Assembly: GCA_038363925.1 (NCBI GenBank)
Contig: JAQQWL010000005.1
Coordinates: 620,001 to 684,000, forward strand
Source: Apiospora phragmitis
Taxonomy: Eukaryota; Ascomycota; Sordariomycetes; Amphisphaeriales; Apiosporaceae
Length of the DNA stretch: 64,000 bases
Direction: 5' to 3'
Under the pieces are notes generated by a model. The model saw only the letters and a program-made list of their open reading frames with translations. It was not told the origin of the DNA and searched no databases. Numbering within the stretch: the first letter of the stretch is position 1; the number at the start of each line of letters is the position of its first letter. The position numbers were made by a program, and so were the translations under genes. This document shows, in pieces, positions 34,447 to 46,180 of this stretch.

Positions 34447-36030
34447 TTATGATAGTTACTCCATAGTAAGCACACTCACGGCCGACGCTTCTCTTATACC
34501 CATAACCTTCGCGACGAAAAGTAACCAGCTGCGCCGTGGCGTTCCCCCGCGCTTCCCGCCTGAACAACCGTGTGGTAGCACTAGACGTATTAACCAGCTC
34601 GAATAATTCGCTTGGCTATGATGGGTGGATATGCGGTGTGTGTTGAAGTGCGGGCATCACCTGTACATGCAGCTAGCTACTGGACTACTTGCTGACCTCC
34701 GGGAAGAGTAAGCTGGAGCTCCATGGCCTGTCTTGGGTCGCTAGTTTCCATTATCCGAGTTGCTCCTAGTGGCTTGCTGTGCTAGTGTTGGCCTTGGCCT
34801 GTATTCTCCGCAATCTCTATCGATAGCCAGATTCTAGTGGACGGGCTACCGCTCCCGTATAAGAAACATGGAAGCGGGCACTGGAACGCTGCCGTGCGCA
34901 TTAGTCAGGGTATACAAGTGGCTCTACACACAAGCTCCTCAGGTGCTCACTGCCAGAAGATCACTAACTCTTGTGAGCCGTTCCTGGTAGGTATGTGCCG
35001 GCTTAGGCAAGGATGCTAGAACTCACTCCGAGTGTATCGTGGGATGAGAAGGTAATGATGGTTATTATTTATGGATATGTAGTGGTTTGACGCTTGCTAG
35101 ATGACGTCCTGGCCAACACGTGGTTACATTATAGGTGCAGAAATCTTCGAGAGGCGGCTTCTTGGGTATCCTATATTGGATACTGTAGTGACTCGATGAC
35201 AGTCCCGTAGACTTTCGTGGCTAACCTGAGTTTTACGTGATACCTGCCAGGCGATCTGACCAGGGCTGTCAGGGTTGCACCTGACAAGGGTCTGATACCC
35301 GGCTGCAGAGCGCTGAGGTCGCTGCTAAGTATATAAGTCTAGAGGTCCTCCCAGGCAATTGGAAGACCAGAGTTCAGTGAATGCACACACCTACCCCCTA
35401 CGGGCATCTCTTCACTCTATCTTGCACGACCTTGACAAGGGCTCTCTCTGTTTTCGACTCCTTCAGTGATTGAATGGTGCCGTTGGATGTAGGCGTATTT
35501 TCGAAACGGGCGGCTGAACGTCGGTTTACATCGTGAAAGGTTTGGGGAGCGAGGTGGGGTTAGAGGAAACACGCGATAAGTCGGTGTGGGCGAGCTTAAC
35601 GACGTCGTCGTCTGTAATAGGTAGAAGCGATGAGGTAGGTACGATAAAGGGCTGTTCATGCGGCAAGTACGACGTTCGAGTCTTGTGGCGGCTTAGATGT
35701 CGTTTAGCATTGCTGGCTACGAACACGCGAGTGCTCTAAAAGTAAGGATGCTAATGACATGTATTAAACGACCACTACGGAAGCCACCTGGGCTAGAGCC
35801 TACCCTATAGGCTCTCACTGCTATTGTTCATCGTCCCATGTACTGGTCAACTCTTACCGGCCGGCCTATTACCACCGGCTCCTGCCTGAATCATGTATTC
35901 CCATTTCACCGGTTTTCGAGGTTCACAATTGGCTGAGTAGTTAGTTGGTAAATGTAAGCTGTCGAGGAGCCAGGCTACTTACTACACACCTTATCGATCC
36001 TGGTGTATTGTTAGCGCTGTATTTTCTAAG
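34447..36030. other. No supported gene
   Basis: The frames at 34837-35019 and 35417-35739 lack motifs. The sequence is unremarkable in composition. No RNA or repeat was identified. Confidence 0.4.
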
Positions 36031-36038
36031 TAAAACTC

Positions 36039-36063
36039 GGGCCGCTTACGTCCGGCCCTTTTT
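36039..36063 (+). terminator. GC hairpin followed by T run
   Basis: A 6-bp perfect stem, GGGCCG with CGGCCC, has an 8-base loop and is followed directly by five T. In a fungal nucleus this could act as a pol III-type stop or be chance. No RNA gene upstream was recognised. Confidence 0.15.
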
Positions 36064-36639
36064 GTTAATGTTAGGTGGGCACCTGCGCTGTGTATTATAG
36101 TAGCGTGAGCACTAGTAATACGCAATGTGACGGTCACAGCCGCATAAATAATGGTCCTGGGAACGGTTAGGCTCAGATTACTAAATAAAGTTCTTATTAT
36201 ACCGTCTTATACTTGTACATGAGGAAGGGGAGGGCGCGGGAGCGAAAGAAGGCTTAAGGTCGATCTTGATACGCGAGAAGCAGGAATTAGGTAACTAAAC
36301 GGTATTGCATAGGGTTAAGGTTGTGGTTGCCTGAAGGGCGACGGCCTATATAAGTAGCTACGCAGTAGGCGACTAGCCTATTGGACACCCATCCAGAAGG
36401 ACGAAACCAAGGTGCGCGGCCCAGCTCTCCTAGGAGCGATCGGACACTGCGGTCGTCCTATGGGTTCGCTCGCCAAGGGAGGTTGAGAATCGATACTAGC
36501 GCGGTACTCTACCCACTTGGGAGATGGTGTGGGGTGCGTCGACCTACTCGGGCCTGGCGAGAACAGGTAATTGCTAGATCTGAGCTGGGACCGTGTGGGG
36601 CAGACACGGCCGGGGAATCGGTGGGTCGATAGGGTTTCG
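36064..36639. other. No supported gene; promoter-like elements only
   Basis: The stretch has an AATAAAG at about 36184 and a TATATAAG at about 36350, followed by an open frame at 36381-36632 that has no motif. The order poly(A)-like signal, then TATA box, is reminiscent of retrotransposon LTR remnants, but no paired termini were found. Confidence 0.25.
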
Positions 36640-39600
36640 GCTGAATAATCAGGGGTCGCGACGGACTCTTGGTAATTGCATGTTATGGGCTCAATAATAG
36701 AAGTAAATAATCTTAAAAATAGCGATTACGTACTAGTATAAGAGTTATAACTGTAAAAAAAATATATATATATATAAAAAAAGCGACGGGATACGATACT
36801 AGTAATACATTTTAAAGAGGTCGGCGTCTTAATCCTGCCCTGGTCTAGTTTGTTATAATTAGAAGAGGGCTGTAGAGAAAATAGCACCTATATTTTCTTA
36901 ATCGTTAAATACTTCTATATAAAAGCCGTGAGATCTATGCGCCAGTATCTTTGCAACTATATTCGTAATTTCCCTATCGCCGTCCCCGTTGGCCCGGTTG
37001 CCCACGAATAAAATAGGCGGCTTAATCCCGTGCTAGCTTTTAATATTTACCGCTATTAGTTTAAGGTAATTAAAGCTGCCTTTATTCCTTATATTAAATA
37101 TTAATACAAAATAATTTCCCTCTTAAATAGCCTTGTTTCGTAACGAAGGATATAAATCAATATTAGTTATATCCTTGATCTCGAGAGTAACACCTCCTTT
37201 TAGCGTAAAGTAATATATATCCTTAATCGTTAGGTCGTACGTCCTCTCCGGTTTGCGGTTTTCATACCGCGCCACGAGTATCGACTTTTTAATACCTAAA
37301 TCCCCTAATAAAACTAAAGAGATATTAAAAAAGTTGTTATATCTGCTATTATTCCGGTAAAAAAGGAGACTAATCTTTTCAAATAAAACAGGTTGGCTCC
37401 TAGGTAAGCATTTCGCCGAGCTGCAGATGATCCATCCCTTTTAGAGATAGAATTCAAGGGCGCTATACGGGATACGACGCCTCCGAAAACGGAATAGGAT
37501 AGCGAAAGAGGGGGTACAGATCTGTAACAGTTAGTTGGTGTAAAGAGAACGGTTGGATCACTTACGAAAAGAAGAACGGCTGAGGCACGGGAGGTATGGT
37601 ACGCCTCCCAGAGGATCATAAGGTTAATAAAATGCGAATCCATAGCTGGTTAAGTGCTATAAATCTATAGAACATATAGCTATATAGGAAGACCCGGGGC
37701 TTATATCGAGTTTATACGCGTATTGGAAAGCAATCGTGATCTGGCGCCTAATTTTCCGACCTATCCCTCGGAGATGAGATCGATTAATTGACCTAGCGAG
37801 ACCGAATAAGATTATTCGGGAAACCCACGGTAGGTGCTACTAATTAGGTATCTGAGCTCTAATTAACCCTAACGTATGATACGAGGACAATTCCTTGTTA
37901 TAAGAGAGATGGAGGTCTGTCCTATATATCGATAATAGTGGCTTTCGAGGCCACCGCGGGCTATCCGGGACAGGCATTTAAGGAGACTTCAAGGAGGTAT
38001 GGATATCACCCCTAAAGATATCACTTAGCCGAATAGGACGAAGGTAAAAACGACAATAGGGACGGCAGCATAATTTATTTACGCCTCTTTACGTCTCTTA
38101 TAAGCTATACCTAAATACCTACATATTATAGATAAAGAAGGCTTGCTAATATTATCCTAGTCGAGTTCAAATTATATATTTAAGGACAGGGGTTTTAAAT
38201 AACTATCCCCGCCTTTATAGTCTATTACCATTCTTATCGTGACTATTTTCCCGAGGCCGCCCATCCGCTTCATATTTAAGTGTAGGGGGTCCCATATAAC
38301 TATTATATACACGTACTATACTGTTCTGTCACTACTGTTCTCCAGGCTCTTCCGCTCACTTTACATATTCCCCCATATTCCCGTAAATACTCGATATCCA
38401 CAATTAGTAACATTAGAAATGGTTAACTAATTAGGAAGGCCACGTACCAGCGAAATTAACCGGAGGAGGTAGTCGTAACTAAGAGAGCCATGATATGAAC
38501 GAACGAACGGCGTCGCGGAGACTCGAAATAATTCCCATATTCTCGGTTGGTAGAGCTTTTGGTAAGAGGAAGAAGTTGAATACCAAGCCAGATGATGTAG
38601 GTGGATGCGCTGGCACTTTATTTAGTTCAGTGCCCCCCAGGACGGAATACATACTAGCCGGTCCAATTGACCGTCACCTTAAAGCTCTCATGTATCGTAA
38701 AGTCTATGTCATGTTCTAGGCAGGCTTTTTAATCGAAAGAATATAATCTATTACATACCTTAAAGATATGTCGTAACTATAAGTGAAATCCGTAGTATGA
38801 ATAGATCACCTTATCGGTGGGCGTTACTATGGGATTCTAGCCATGCGCGCGAATATAAACGAGGAAAAACCTTTAATCAAGACGTTTAATAAAGGTATCG
38901 AAATAGGACCTGGCGGGGACATATCTTAATAATATCGCGATATAATTAACGGAAGACACCTCTTTATAATACACTAACTTATAAATAGCGTATAATTTTT
39001 TTATTACTTAAAAAAGTATTTTAATTATTAATAAAATTATTTTATATTACTTTATTATTCTTTTCTAGGTGAGTAATTATATTATATATAGACTATATTT
39101 TAACGTCGATTAGTAACGGATTAATACCGACGAACTCGAGGTCGTAAATACCTAATTAAACCCGCTTTTATAGCTAAATAACGAATTATTCGGCTATAAA
39201 AACGGGGTTAATAATAATAAGGAGTATATTACTTTAAATATAATAAAAGGTGATACCTTTAATAAAAATTATTAAATAGCTCGTTAATTAAAAAAGAATT
39301 AATATATATAATTATTAAAAATAAAAGAGATAATATTCGGCATAAGACCTATAGCTTCGAGAAAGGTGTTAAGGGGAAAATATTTAAAAACACGTAAATA
39401 AAAGAGGAAAATCAGCCGGATAGCTAGGCAAGTTTCCGATTTTAATTTGAAAGCTCTTAAGTGGGGCTCGACGGGGCGGATTAATACTCGGAACTTGCTA
39501 CCACTAAGCCTGCTATCGACCGATTAAATCTAACCGCGAAATATTTAAAAATAACGAGGCTATAAGGCTATATTAATACTTATATAAATATGTACCAGGC

Positions 39601-40090
39601 TTTAGAGCTGCTAATACTAATTAAGATATATGAGTTTAAAGACGAATAAGTACGGAAGGCGACTGAGCTCTCCTAAAACGGATAATAAAGACTATACCTA
39701 GTCTCGAGCTGCGAAACAACCCTATTTTATATTTTTACCTCTAAAAATGGCCATTACGGAGTTGCGTAGGTCTGTATTAGTCCTGTTAGACGTAATGATG
39801 GGCTAAATCCGTTTTACTTGCCTATATTTCGATATACCCACTGTTGCGCTAACGCGCCTTTGGATCTATTCACGTCTCGATATTAAGTAGTTTATAATAT
39901 GTTTATCCGACTAATTTAATAAAGCTTTGAGAACGATATGTATAATGGTATCCTGAGTCGAGAAACTTAGCTAATTAGTTTATTCTAGGCAAAATATTAC
40001 CGCCCCAGTATAAGGAAGCTCCTCTGCATGTCCGAACTGCGAAATATTTCGAGAAACGTTACATTCCGAATATAAATTCGAAAAACCTGC
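36640..40090. other. AT-rich, RIP-like decayed block
   Basis: Frequent TA dinucleotides and stops occur in every frame for about 3.4 kb, most extreme at 38940-39350. On the minus strand of 36850-37640, protein-like fragments separated by TAA/TAG can be followed, including one open piece at 37314-37643. They suggest an old repeat-derived gene, but I could not name it. The sharp return to normal composition near 40.1 kb marks the border with the orphan gene region. Confidence 0.5.
36755..36782. repeat. A/AT microsatellite
   Basis: Eight A are followed by about seven TA units and seven A. A simple-sequence tract inside the AT-rich block. Confidence 0.8.
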
Positions 40091-40697
40091 CGGTAGTAGA
40101 AGCGCAACGGTCTTGACCCAATCTTTGGTTAGCGAACAAGATATACAACCCATTTCGGAACGTACCGTACCACCTTATAATTCGAGCAATTCGATATCGA
40201 CTGCGGCTATTTCGAAAGATCAAAACATTGTACCACAGCCATTAATTGGGACTACCAAGGCTCAGACCACCAGCAAAACGGGACGCAAGAAGGCAGTATC
40301 AAAGCATAATGATACTAATGAGGAACCACCAAGAAAGAGAACACGGCGTTCAGATGAGGAAATTGCTAATAAACTCGCCGAGAAACTTATTAAAGTAATT
40401 AAGCAGCAGATGCCCTAGACTTTAGCGAGTATCCAGAATGCCGGAGACCTGCCGTAAAAGCTAAATATAGAGACTAGGGGCGAAGCTCGGCTCGATTTAT
40501 ATATGAAAATAGTAAATAAAATTTGGTCTTTAAAAAAGAAACTTTAGAGGGATTTTAAAGGAGTGGTCGAAAACAAGGCTTTGAAATGGAGGTTTTGCTT
40601 TATTACTTCATGCATGTAGTATATTCTCCGCAAGAGACGGAAGCTTCTTCGTGATAACAAGCAAGATCGACTAGTAGATGGGTCGTACACCATTAAT

Positions 40698-42282
40698 ATG
40701 ACAGTTAATGAGCTCTGTAAGGAGTGCCTATGTGGTACCAAGCTCTATGCTGCTTTCGCTAGTACGTGTCTCGGCCATCAGCTCATACAGTCCGGCTTAC
40801 CTAATACAGAGTTAAATCATATACTGGCGGAAATGAATGATAAAGGCCTGGAGCGACGCTCGGCATTGAGCAAGCGACTTGCCACAATCCTCTCCGAGAG
40901 GGAGCTCTTAGATCCACCAAGCAACGAATTGATCTGTCATCCCGCCCTTGTCATCAACGAGATGTGGGGCGAATCGTGGGTTGTCCCCCCTATTCCACCT
41001 GTACCAAGTTTTAATAGGCCAACAGGTACAACGCACTATGTCGGGAACTAGGTCTCTCCAATCTCGCCATATTCAAAGCGCCGTCTGATAGCGAGAGAAG
41101 CTGGCTGGTGTCCGGATCAACATATTCTATCCCGTTCGGATCCGTATGTCCGTTGCATCCCCGTGGGAATCCGGTTGCTCCAGGTCGTGATTCGGATGGA
41201 TGGCCAGCGCCAGACAATGTGCCTACAGAGTCGGACTACATGAGTCAGGTACCCGAACCAGGAGGCCTAGTGTCAGTTGTGGAATCGTCACAATCGGGCT
41301 ACGTCCTGGCAGACGGTAGAACCGACCAACCAAACAACTCGGCGAGCTTGATACCTACGACGTCGCTAGACTCGCGATACACTTCATTACATCTGTTCGC
41401 CGATATTGCCGCGAGATACCCTGAGTATACCAACGCTCCTACGGCTGATACTCACGCTCAAACACCGGTCATTGACTCAACTACCAGATTGAGTGGGGCT
41501 ACCTCAACGTCTCCTCAATGCTCAGAAGCACAAACACTAGCTGAATCTATCCAAGCCGATCAGTCAGAAGGGGGTGATGAAAATGATGGTTTAGATGACC
41601 TTGTACAGTGGTCCCAACCAGAATTTCCAGCTGTCTCTGCAGAACTTCAGATTCTAGTCTCAAATACGTACATATCCAACCCTCAAAACCGTCGCAGAAA
41701 GCAACTTCACCTTCAAGGAAAAGACCCACCGCCTACGGCATACAAATTATTGGAAATTCCTCCAAGAGTGAAAACCATAAGGAATTTGGCTGTACGGGAG
41801 ATGGTACGTTCTCTCTTACATCTCTAGGGAAACGCTATTGATGATTATAGGCACCCAAACTTCTTGAAACGGTTCAGGGACAATTACGATGGACCTGGAG
41901 GTTGATTCATCTTGTCCATGGCGGGTTATATGCTCAAATGAAAACCTACAAAACAATCGTCCTTTCCTTCAAGACTTGCAAGTATGCCCCTACACCACAG
42001 ATTCAGTTCGATTGGGGTAACGAGAAAGAAGTTGCTGAATGTCGAGACTTATCTACATTAGCAATAGTTGAAGGGCCGGTTACTTTCAGAACAGTTGGTC
42101 ACCCACTTATCCTATTGGTCTTACAGTTCTATAAGGAGGAAGCATGGCCTTGGCTGGCCGATAACCAGCGGTGGGATGAGACAGATGATAGTGCAGTGAG
42201 CGAGATTAGCGATTGCTGTGCTATGAACTGTACATGTCGGACCTGCGGTGCTGCTGATGATCCCTCGCCCTTTAGCAGCTGA
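40698..42282 (+). CDS. Orphan gene, modelled with three exons
   Basis: The ATG at 40698 opens a 94-codon exon (to 40979) reading CLGHQLIQSGLPNTELNHIL and LERRSALSKRLATILSERELL. A second exon at 41018-41803 is open for 262 codons (AIFKAPSDSERSWL, SIPFGSVCPLHPRGNPVAPG, then an acidic Ser/Thr-rich middle and IPPRVKTIRNLAVREM). A clear 47-nt intron (41804-41850, GTACGT to TATAG) leads to exon 3 (41851-42282), which ends with a Cys-rich DCCAMNCTCRTCG motif. All phases agree and give 499 residues. The weak point is the 38-nt first intron (40980-41017), which is short even for fungi. A frameshift is the alternative. Coding-like sequence without a clean frame extends upstream to about 40000, including a CPNC pair and a basic KRTRRSDEEIANKLAEKLIK segment, so the true gene may be longer and its 5' part RIP-damaged. 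Family unknown. Confidence 0.42.
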
Positions 42283-42773
42283 GTTAAGATAGGGCTCGTT
42301 ACTCCAACAAACATGGGACAGGTCTCGCCTCAACGCGGTTTCCCTATAGTTCCACCTTTGTCACCTGATCCGTTTGTATCCAGTTCCCCTGAGCCTTCAT
42401 CTCCAGCAAAGTGTATGGCCCCGCAACTCTCAACGTCCATTGTGTTAGACCTCGAGTCCAAGTTAGCATACTATTATTGACATAAATTCTGATAAGTACC
42501 TTCGGCAGGCTGGTGAAACGGTTTGTTCTTGCACGTTTTCCACAATAAAGAATAAGATAGACAGTAATCGTATTATTTATAGAAGTCGGATACGAGCACA
42601 ACAGTAAGTGAACGTCTCGTAGCTTTCATAGTATCACATGGGGCGTATGGGACGGCATCTTATACGTAATAGCTTGGTACCAATTGCTCTCGAGCTTATA
42701 CCTATATCCCGACCGGCTTATTGCAGGAACACTTGCACTGCAACTTGGTCAGCACGTCTGTCTTGCATTAGCC
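42283..42773. other. No supported gene
   Basis: Intergenic sequence between the orphan gene and the tandem array. No motif or repeat was recognised. Confidence 0.4.
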
Positions 42774-45110
42774 AGAACCAGAACGAGTAGTATCATGTGG
42801 AGAGCCCAGTACTGGTTTGTTCATTTGACCTGCCTGAGCCACTAGAACCAACAGTATGCGAGGGTCCTCGGGAGCATGATGTACGCATCCTGGCTCGTGA
42901 GCCAACCATTCCCGAGCAAATACAATGTCCGAAAAGGACGTACTTAGGGTACGGCTCGGAGCAAGTAACCCCACGATCAGAGCGGATGTCTCGAGCATAG
43001 GTCACATAAAGGGGCTCCGCCATGGTCAGGGGTCTCGACGGGTTCTCCAGATGAGAGGTCAGGTTTGGATATCAATAGTGTGATCATGCAAGCCGAGGGT
43101 TGCCAGCATTTTGGGTATCTTCTTTGCTTTCTCGGCAAGAGAACGGCATGCAAGGTAGGAATTTCCAATTGCAACCTGGCCGTCTTGACCGGGAAGCTTG
43201 CCCGAGGTTGTCGTCCGGTCTATCCTGGGAGCCATCTCGTGCATGATGCATAGTATGGATCGGATAGAAAATACTTTAGAGTGGCTTGTGGATACATACG
43301 TATATTTTACTGTTGGCTCTAAAGTCGGCCGAGCTGGCCATTGGCATACAACACTCTACACGATCCACGATACTTGTGTCTTATATCGGCCCAGCAACAC
43401 AGCGACGGTGTGACGATGAATATGGATCAAGATCACCGTCCACTCAGGCCAACGATGCCACGATGGCTTGCATATAGGTAAATGGATAGTACTATAATCA
43501 GGGGTCTACGGCTTGCACGCGGCTCGGAAAGAATTTGGCTGGGCATCACTAAATTTCCTCGGTAAACAAGGTCAGCTACTGACGGTTGTTACATGCTGTC
43601 CCCCTAGCTGGAGCTGGCAGAGACAGGCCAATAATAGGAGGTAGGGTAAACATCACAGTCAGGGGCCAGTTGACAAGTCTGTGCATTGGCCAGAACCAGA
43701 ACAAGCAGCTCGGCAGCATGTTGTGGAGAGTACTGTACTGGTTATCACATTCGGCCTTCGTGAGCTGCTAGCTGGAACCAACTGCACCCGATGATTCTCG
43801 GGGATCGTCATAAACGGATCCGGAATCGTAACCGAAGCATCCCTCCCGCAATCACAATGGCCGAAAATGTCGATCTTATGATGCCCCTGGATCAAGGATC
43901 CCTGTCGATGACGGCTCAGATGATAATACGATGGCTTGCATATACGTGAAAGGGTAGCGCTACGAACAATTCGGTTCAGTATATCTCGGCTGGATATCAC
44001 TGGGATAGTCTCGGTAGAAATGGTCAGCCAATACATCTTCCTGCATAGGGTTCCCCGAACTGTTAGAGGCAGACCAGTAACAGTGGCGGGAGCAACGGCA
44101 CGGCCAGGGTCAGTTTAACAGGCCTGGCTTGTACGAGCTGGAAACAGAACGAGCAGATCTTTAGCATTCTGCGGAGAGCTGGATCCAAACGCATACAGGA
44201 TCCCTGGGGACCGTAATATATGCATCCGGGATTGTGACCGGAACATCCTCGAACAATCACGATGGCCAGAAGTATGGCACGGAGCAAGTGACCCTATGAT
44301 AAGAACGGATGCCTCGAGCAGAGGCTACATAAAGGGGCCCCGTCCTGGTCATGAGTTTCGACGAGTTCCCCAGATGAGGGACAGGTTTGGGTTCCCACTG
44401 GGTGGTTATGCAAGCCAAGGGCAGCCAGAACCCCGGTGTCTTTTTGCTTTCTCGACGAGAGAACGACATGGGAAGGTATGAGTTCACATTACAGCCTGGC
44501 CGCAGACATCTTGACCTGGGAGCTTACCAGAGCACCTTGTCCGGTCTATCCTGGGAGCCATCTCGGGCATGATGGATCGAATGGGCAATACTTGAGTGAC
44601 TTGGGGATACATACGCATATCTTGCGGTTACTTTGCCGATCGAGCGGGCCATCGGCTTTCACGCCCCAGGATCAAGTATCGTTATCGACGACTTGTATTT
44701 ATGTGAAGGACCAACGCTACGATTATGGGTCACAGTGTGGTTAAATATATCTTAGCTGGGTATCACTGGGATGGCCTTGGTAAAAGAAAGCCAGCCGGCA
44801 CCTATCCCGATAGCTGTCAGACAGACTCGTAGTAGCGGAAGCCATAGCAGGATCTGTTCCAATAATCCTCGAACAATCACGATGTTGAGAAAGATAGGGT
44901 TAAGGTACGGCTTGGAGCATGCCGCCTCGGGCATGGGTTACACAAAGGGGCTCCGTCATGGTCAGGATCTGGACAAGTCCTTTTCGTTGTACCATAGAAC
45001 GGCATGGTAAAGTGGGGATTCCCATTGCAACCTGACCGGAGATTTGACCGGGAGCTTGCCCGGTCTTTTCTGTGCTGTCCGGGCCAGGAAGAGATGTACA
45101 GTATGGGCTG
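42774..45110 (+). repeat. Degenerate tandem array, four units
   Basis: Three landmarks recur in the same order. M1 is CCAGAACCAGAAC-like, at 42774, 43690, 44141 and weakly 44816. M2 is TACGGC.CGGAGCAAGT followed by CTCGAGCA and ACATAAAGGGGC, at 42950, 44272 and 44907. M3 is TGGCTTGCATATA-like followed by a GGCTGG.TATCACTGG block, at 43459, 43930 and 44690. This gives units of about 916, 451 (internal deletion), 675 and at least 290 bp. Units 1 and 3 also share GTCCGGTCTATCCTGGGAGC. The copies have diverged by substitutions and indels. No long conserved frame runs through them, so this is probably a non-coding or dead repeat rather than a tandem gene family. Confidence 0.65.
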
Positions 45111-45362
45111 AATAGGTTAATACCTAGTAGTGCGTCTTGTATACATGCGTAAAATTTGTGCGGTTGCTTCGCACCGACTAGGGTCATATTGAATAGAGGT
45201 TCAGACATATCATCTCAACTACCCATTCGGTGACCAGGCATCACGGGTGGTTCGACAGGCATGGGTCTACCCAAAACTTTGCATCTCATTGGGGCATTGG
45301 CATGGCCTTCTTAATTTCTGCGTTGTGCGTTGTGGTGCCCCGCACCCCACAACTCCTTCCCA

Positions 45363-45404
45363 CACTCTTTTCCTCGCACTCTTTTCCTCGCACTCTTTTC
45401 CTCG
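45363..45404 (+). repeat. 14-bp tandem repeat, 3 units
   Basis: Three perfect copies of CACTCTTTTCCTCG lie directly before the 15-bp array. They share the CAC/CTC rhythm with it and probably arose from the same ancestral motif. Confidence 0.9.
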
Positions 45405-45405
45405 C

Positions 45406-45534
45406 ACGCTTGCCTCCCACACGCTTGCCTCCCACACGCTTGCCTCCCACACGCTTGCCTCCCACACGCTTGCCTCCCACACGCTTGCCTCCCACACGCT
45501 TGCCTCCCACACGCTTGCCTCCCACACGCTTGCC
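45406..45534 (+). repeat. 15-bp minisatellite, 8 units plus part
   Basis: Eight perfect copies of ACGCTTGCCTCCCAC (45406-45525) are followed by 9 bases of a ninth. Perfect identity implies recent expansion. It is downstream of the orphan gene at 46181-47342. The open frames through it (a five-residue LPPTR repeat) are products of periodicity, not evidence for a protein. Confidence 0.95.
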
Positions 45535-46180
45535 ATACTCTTAACGTGCCTTGCCTCCGGAACTTTTGGGATTACCCCACATTTGGGTTTCCAACAAAGC
45601 CGACCATTCGATCTAACAACGACGGTTCTTGTGGCTGATTTCTACCTAAGCCCTCATTAGCCGATTGCCATAGTGTTTGGGCAGAAACTGCAAGCAATCG
45701 CCCTATGCTTTTCCCTACGATTTCTACAATTTTCACACTTCGTAAAAGATGAAATAATCAACTTTCGACATCGCAAAAACCGTTCAACGCCAGACTAGAC
45801 ACCATACATTTCCCAATACGCAATAACAGCAACCGCGAGATTTTATCTGGAATTCTGATTCAGAATGGTAAGCATAGATGTCATGTTACTTGGTGGACTG
45901 GCTCATCATCTATTAGGATCAGATCCAGACCTGTGATGCTACACAATGGGAAGCTGGAACGCTCATATCGCAGAGAGGTGTTATCGAAGCAAATGGCTCA
46001 ACGACGTACATGTGGAATTCCAGCCACTTAAAGTGCAAAGCGCCGGGGCAAGATAATTATCAATCTTTGGAGCACGGAAATCACAAATGGAAACCACCTT
46101 ATGGATGGAAATTGTACGTTCCGGATGGTGCGGAGATCAAGAAACTTTGATTCTTTGAAAACCCGACTCTCCATAAAACA
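45535..46180. other. 3' flank of the orphan gene
   Basis: AT-richer sequence with short frames only. No feature beyond the end of the minisatellite was found. Confidence 0.4.

Noticed and set aside
45363..45534. Possible CRISPR-like array
   Set aside because: Units are contiguous with no spacers, and the genome is eukaryotic. It is a minisatellite.
45230..45660. ORFs encoding LPPTR- or ACLPH-type repeats
   Set aside because: The 15-bp unit is a multiple of three, so all frames without a stop stay open. This is periodicity, not evidence for a protein.
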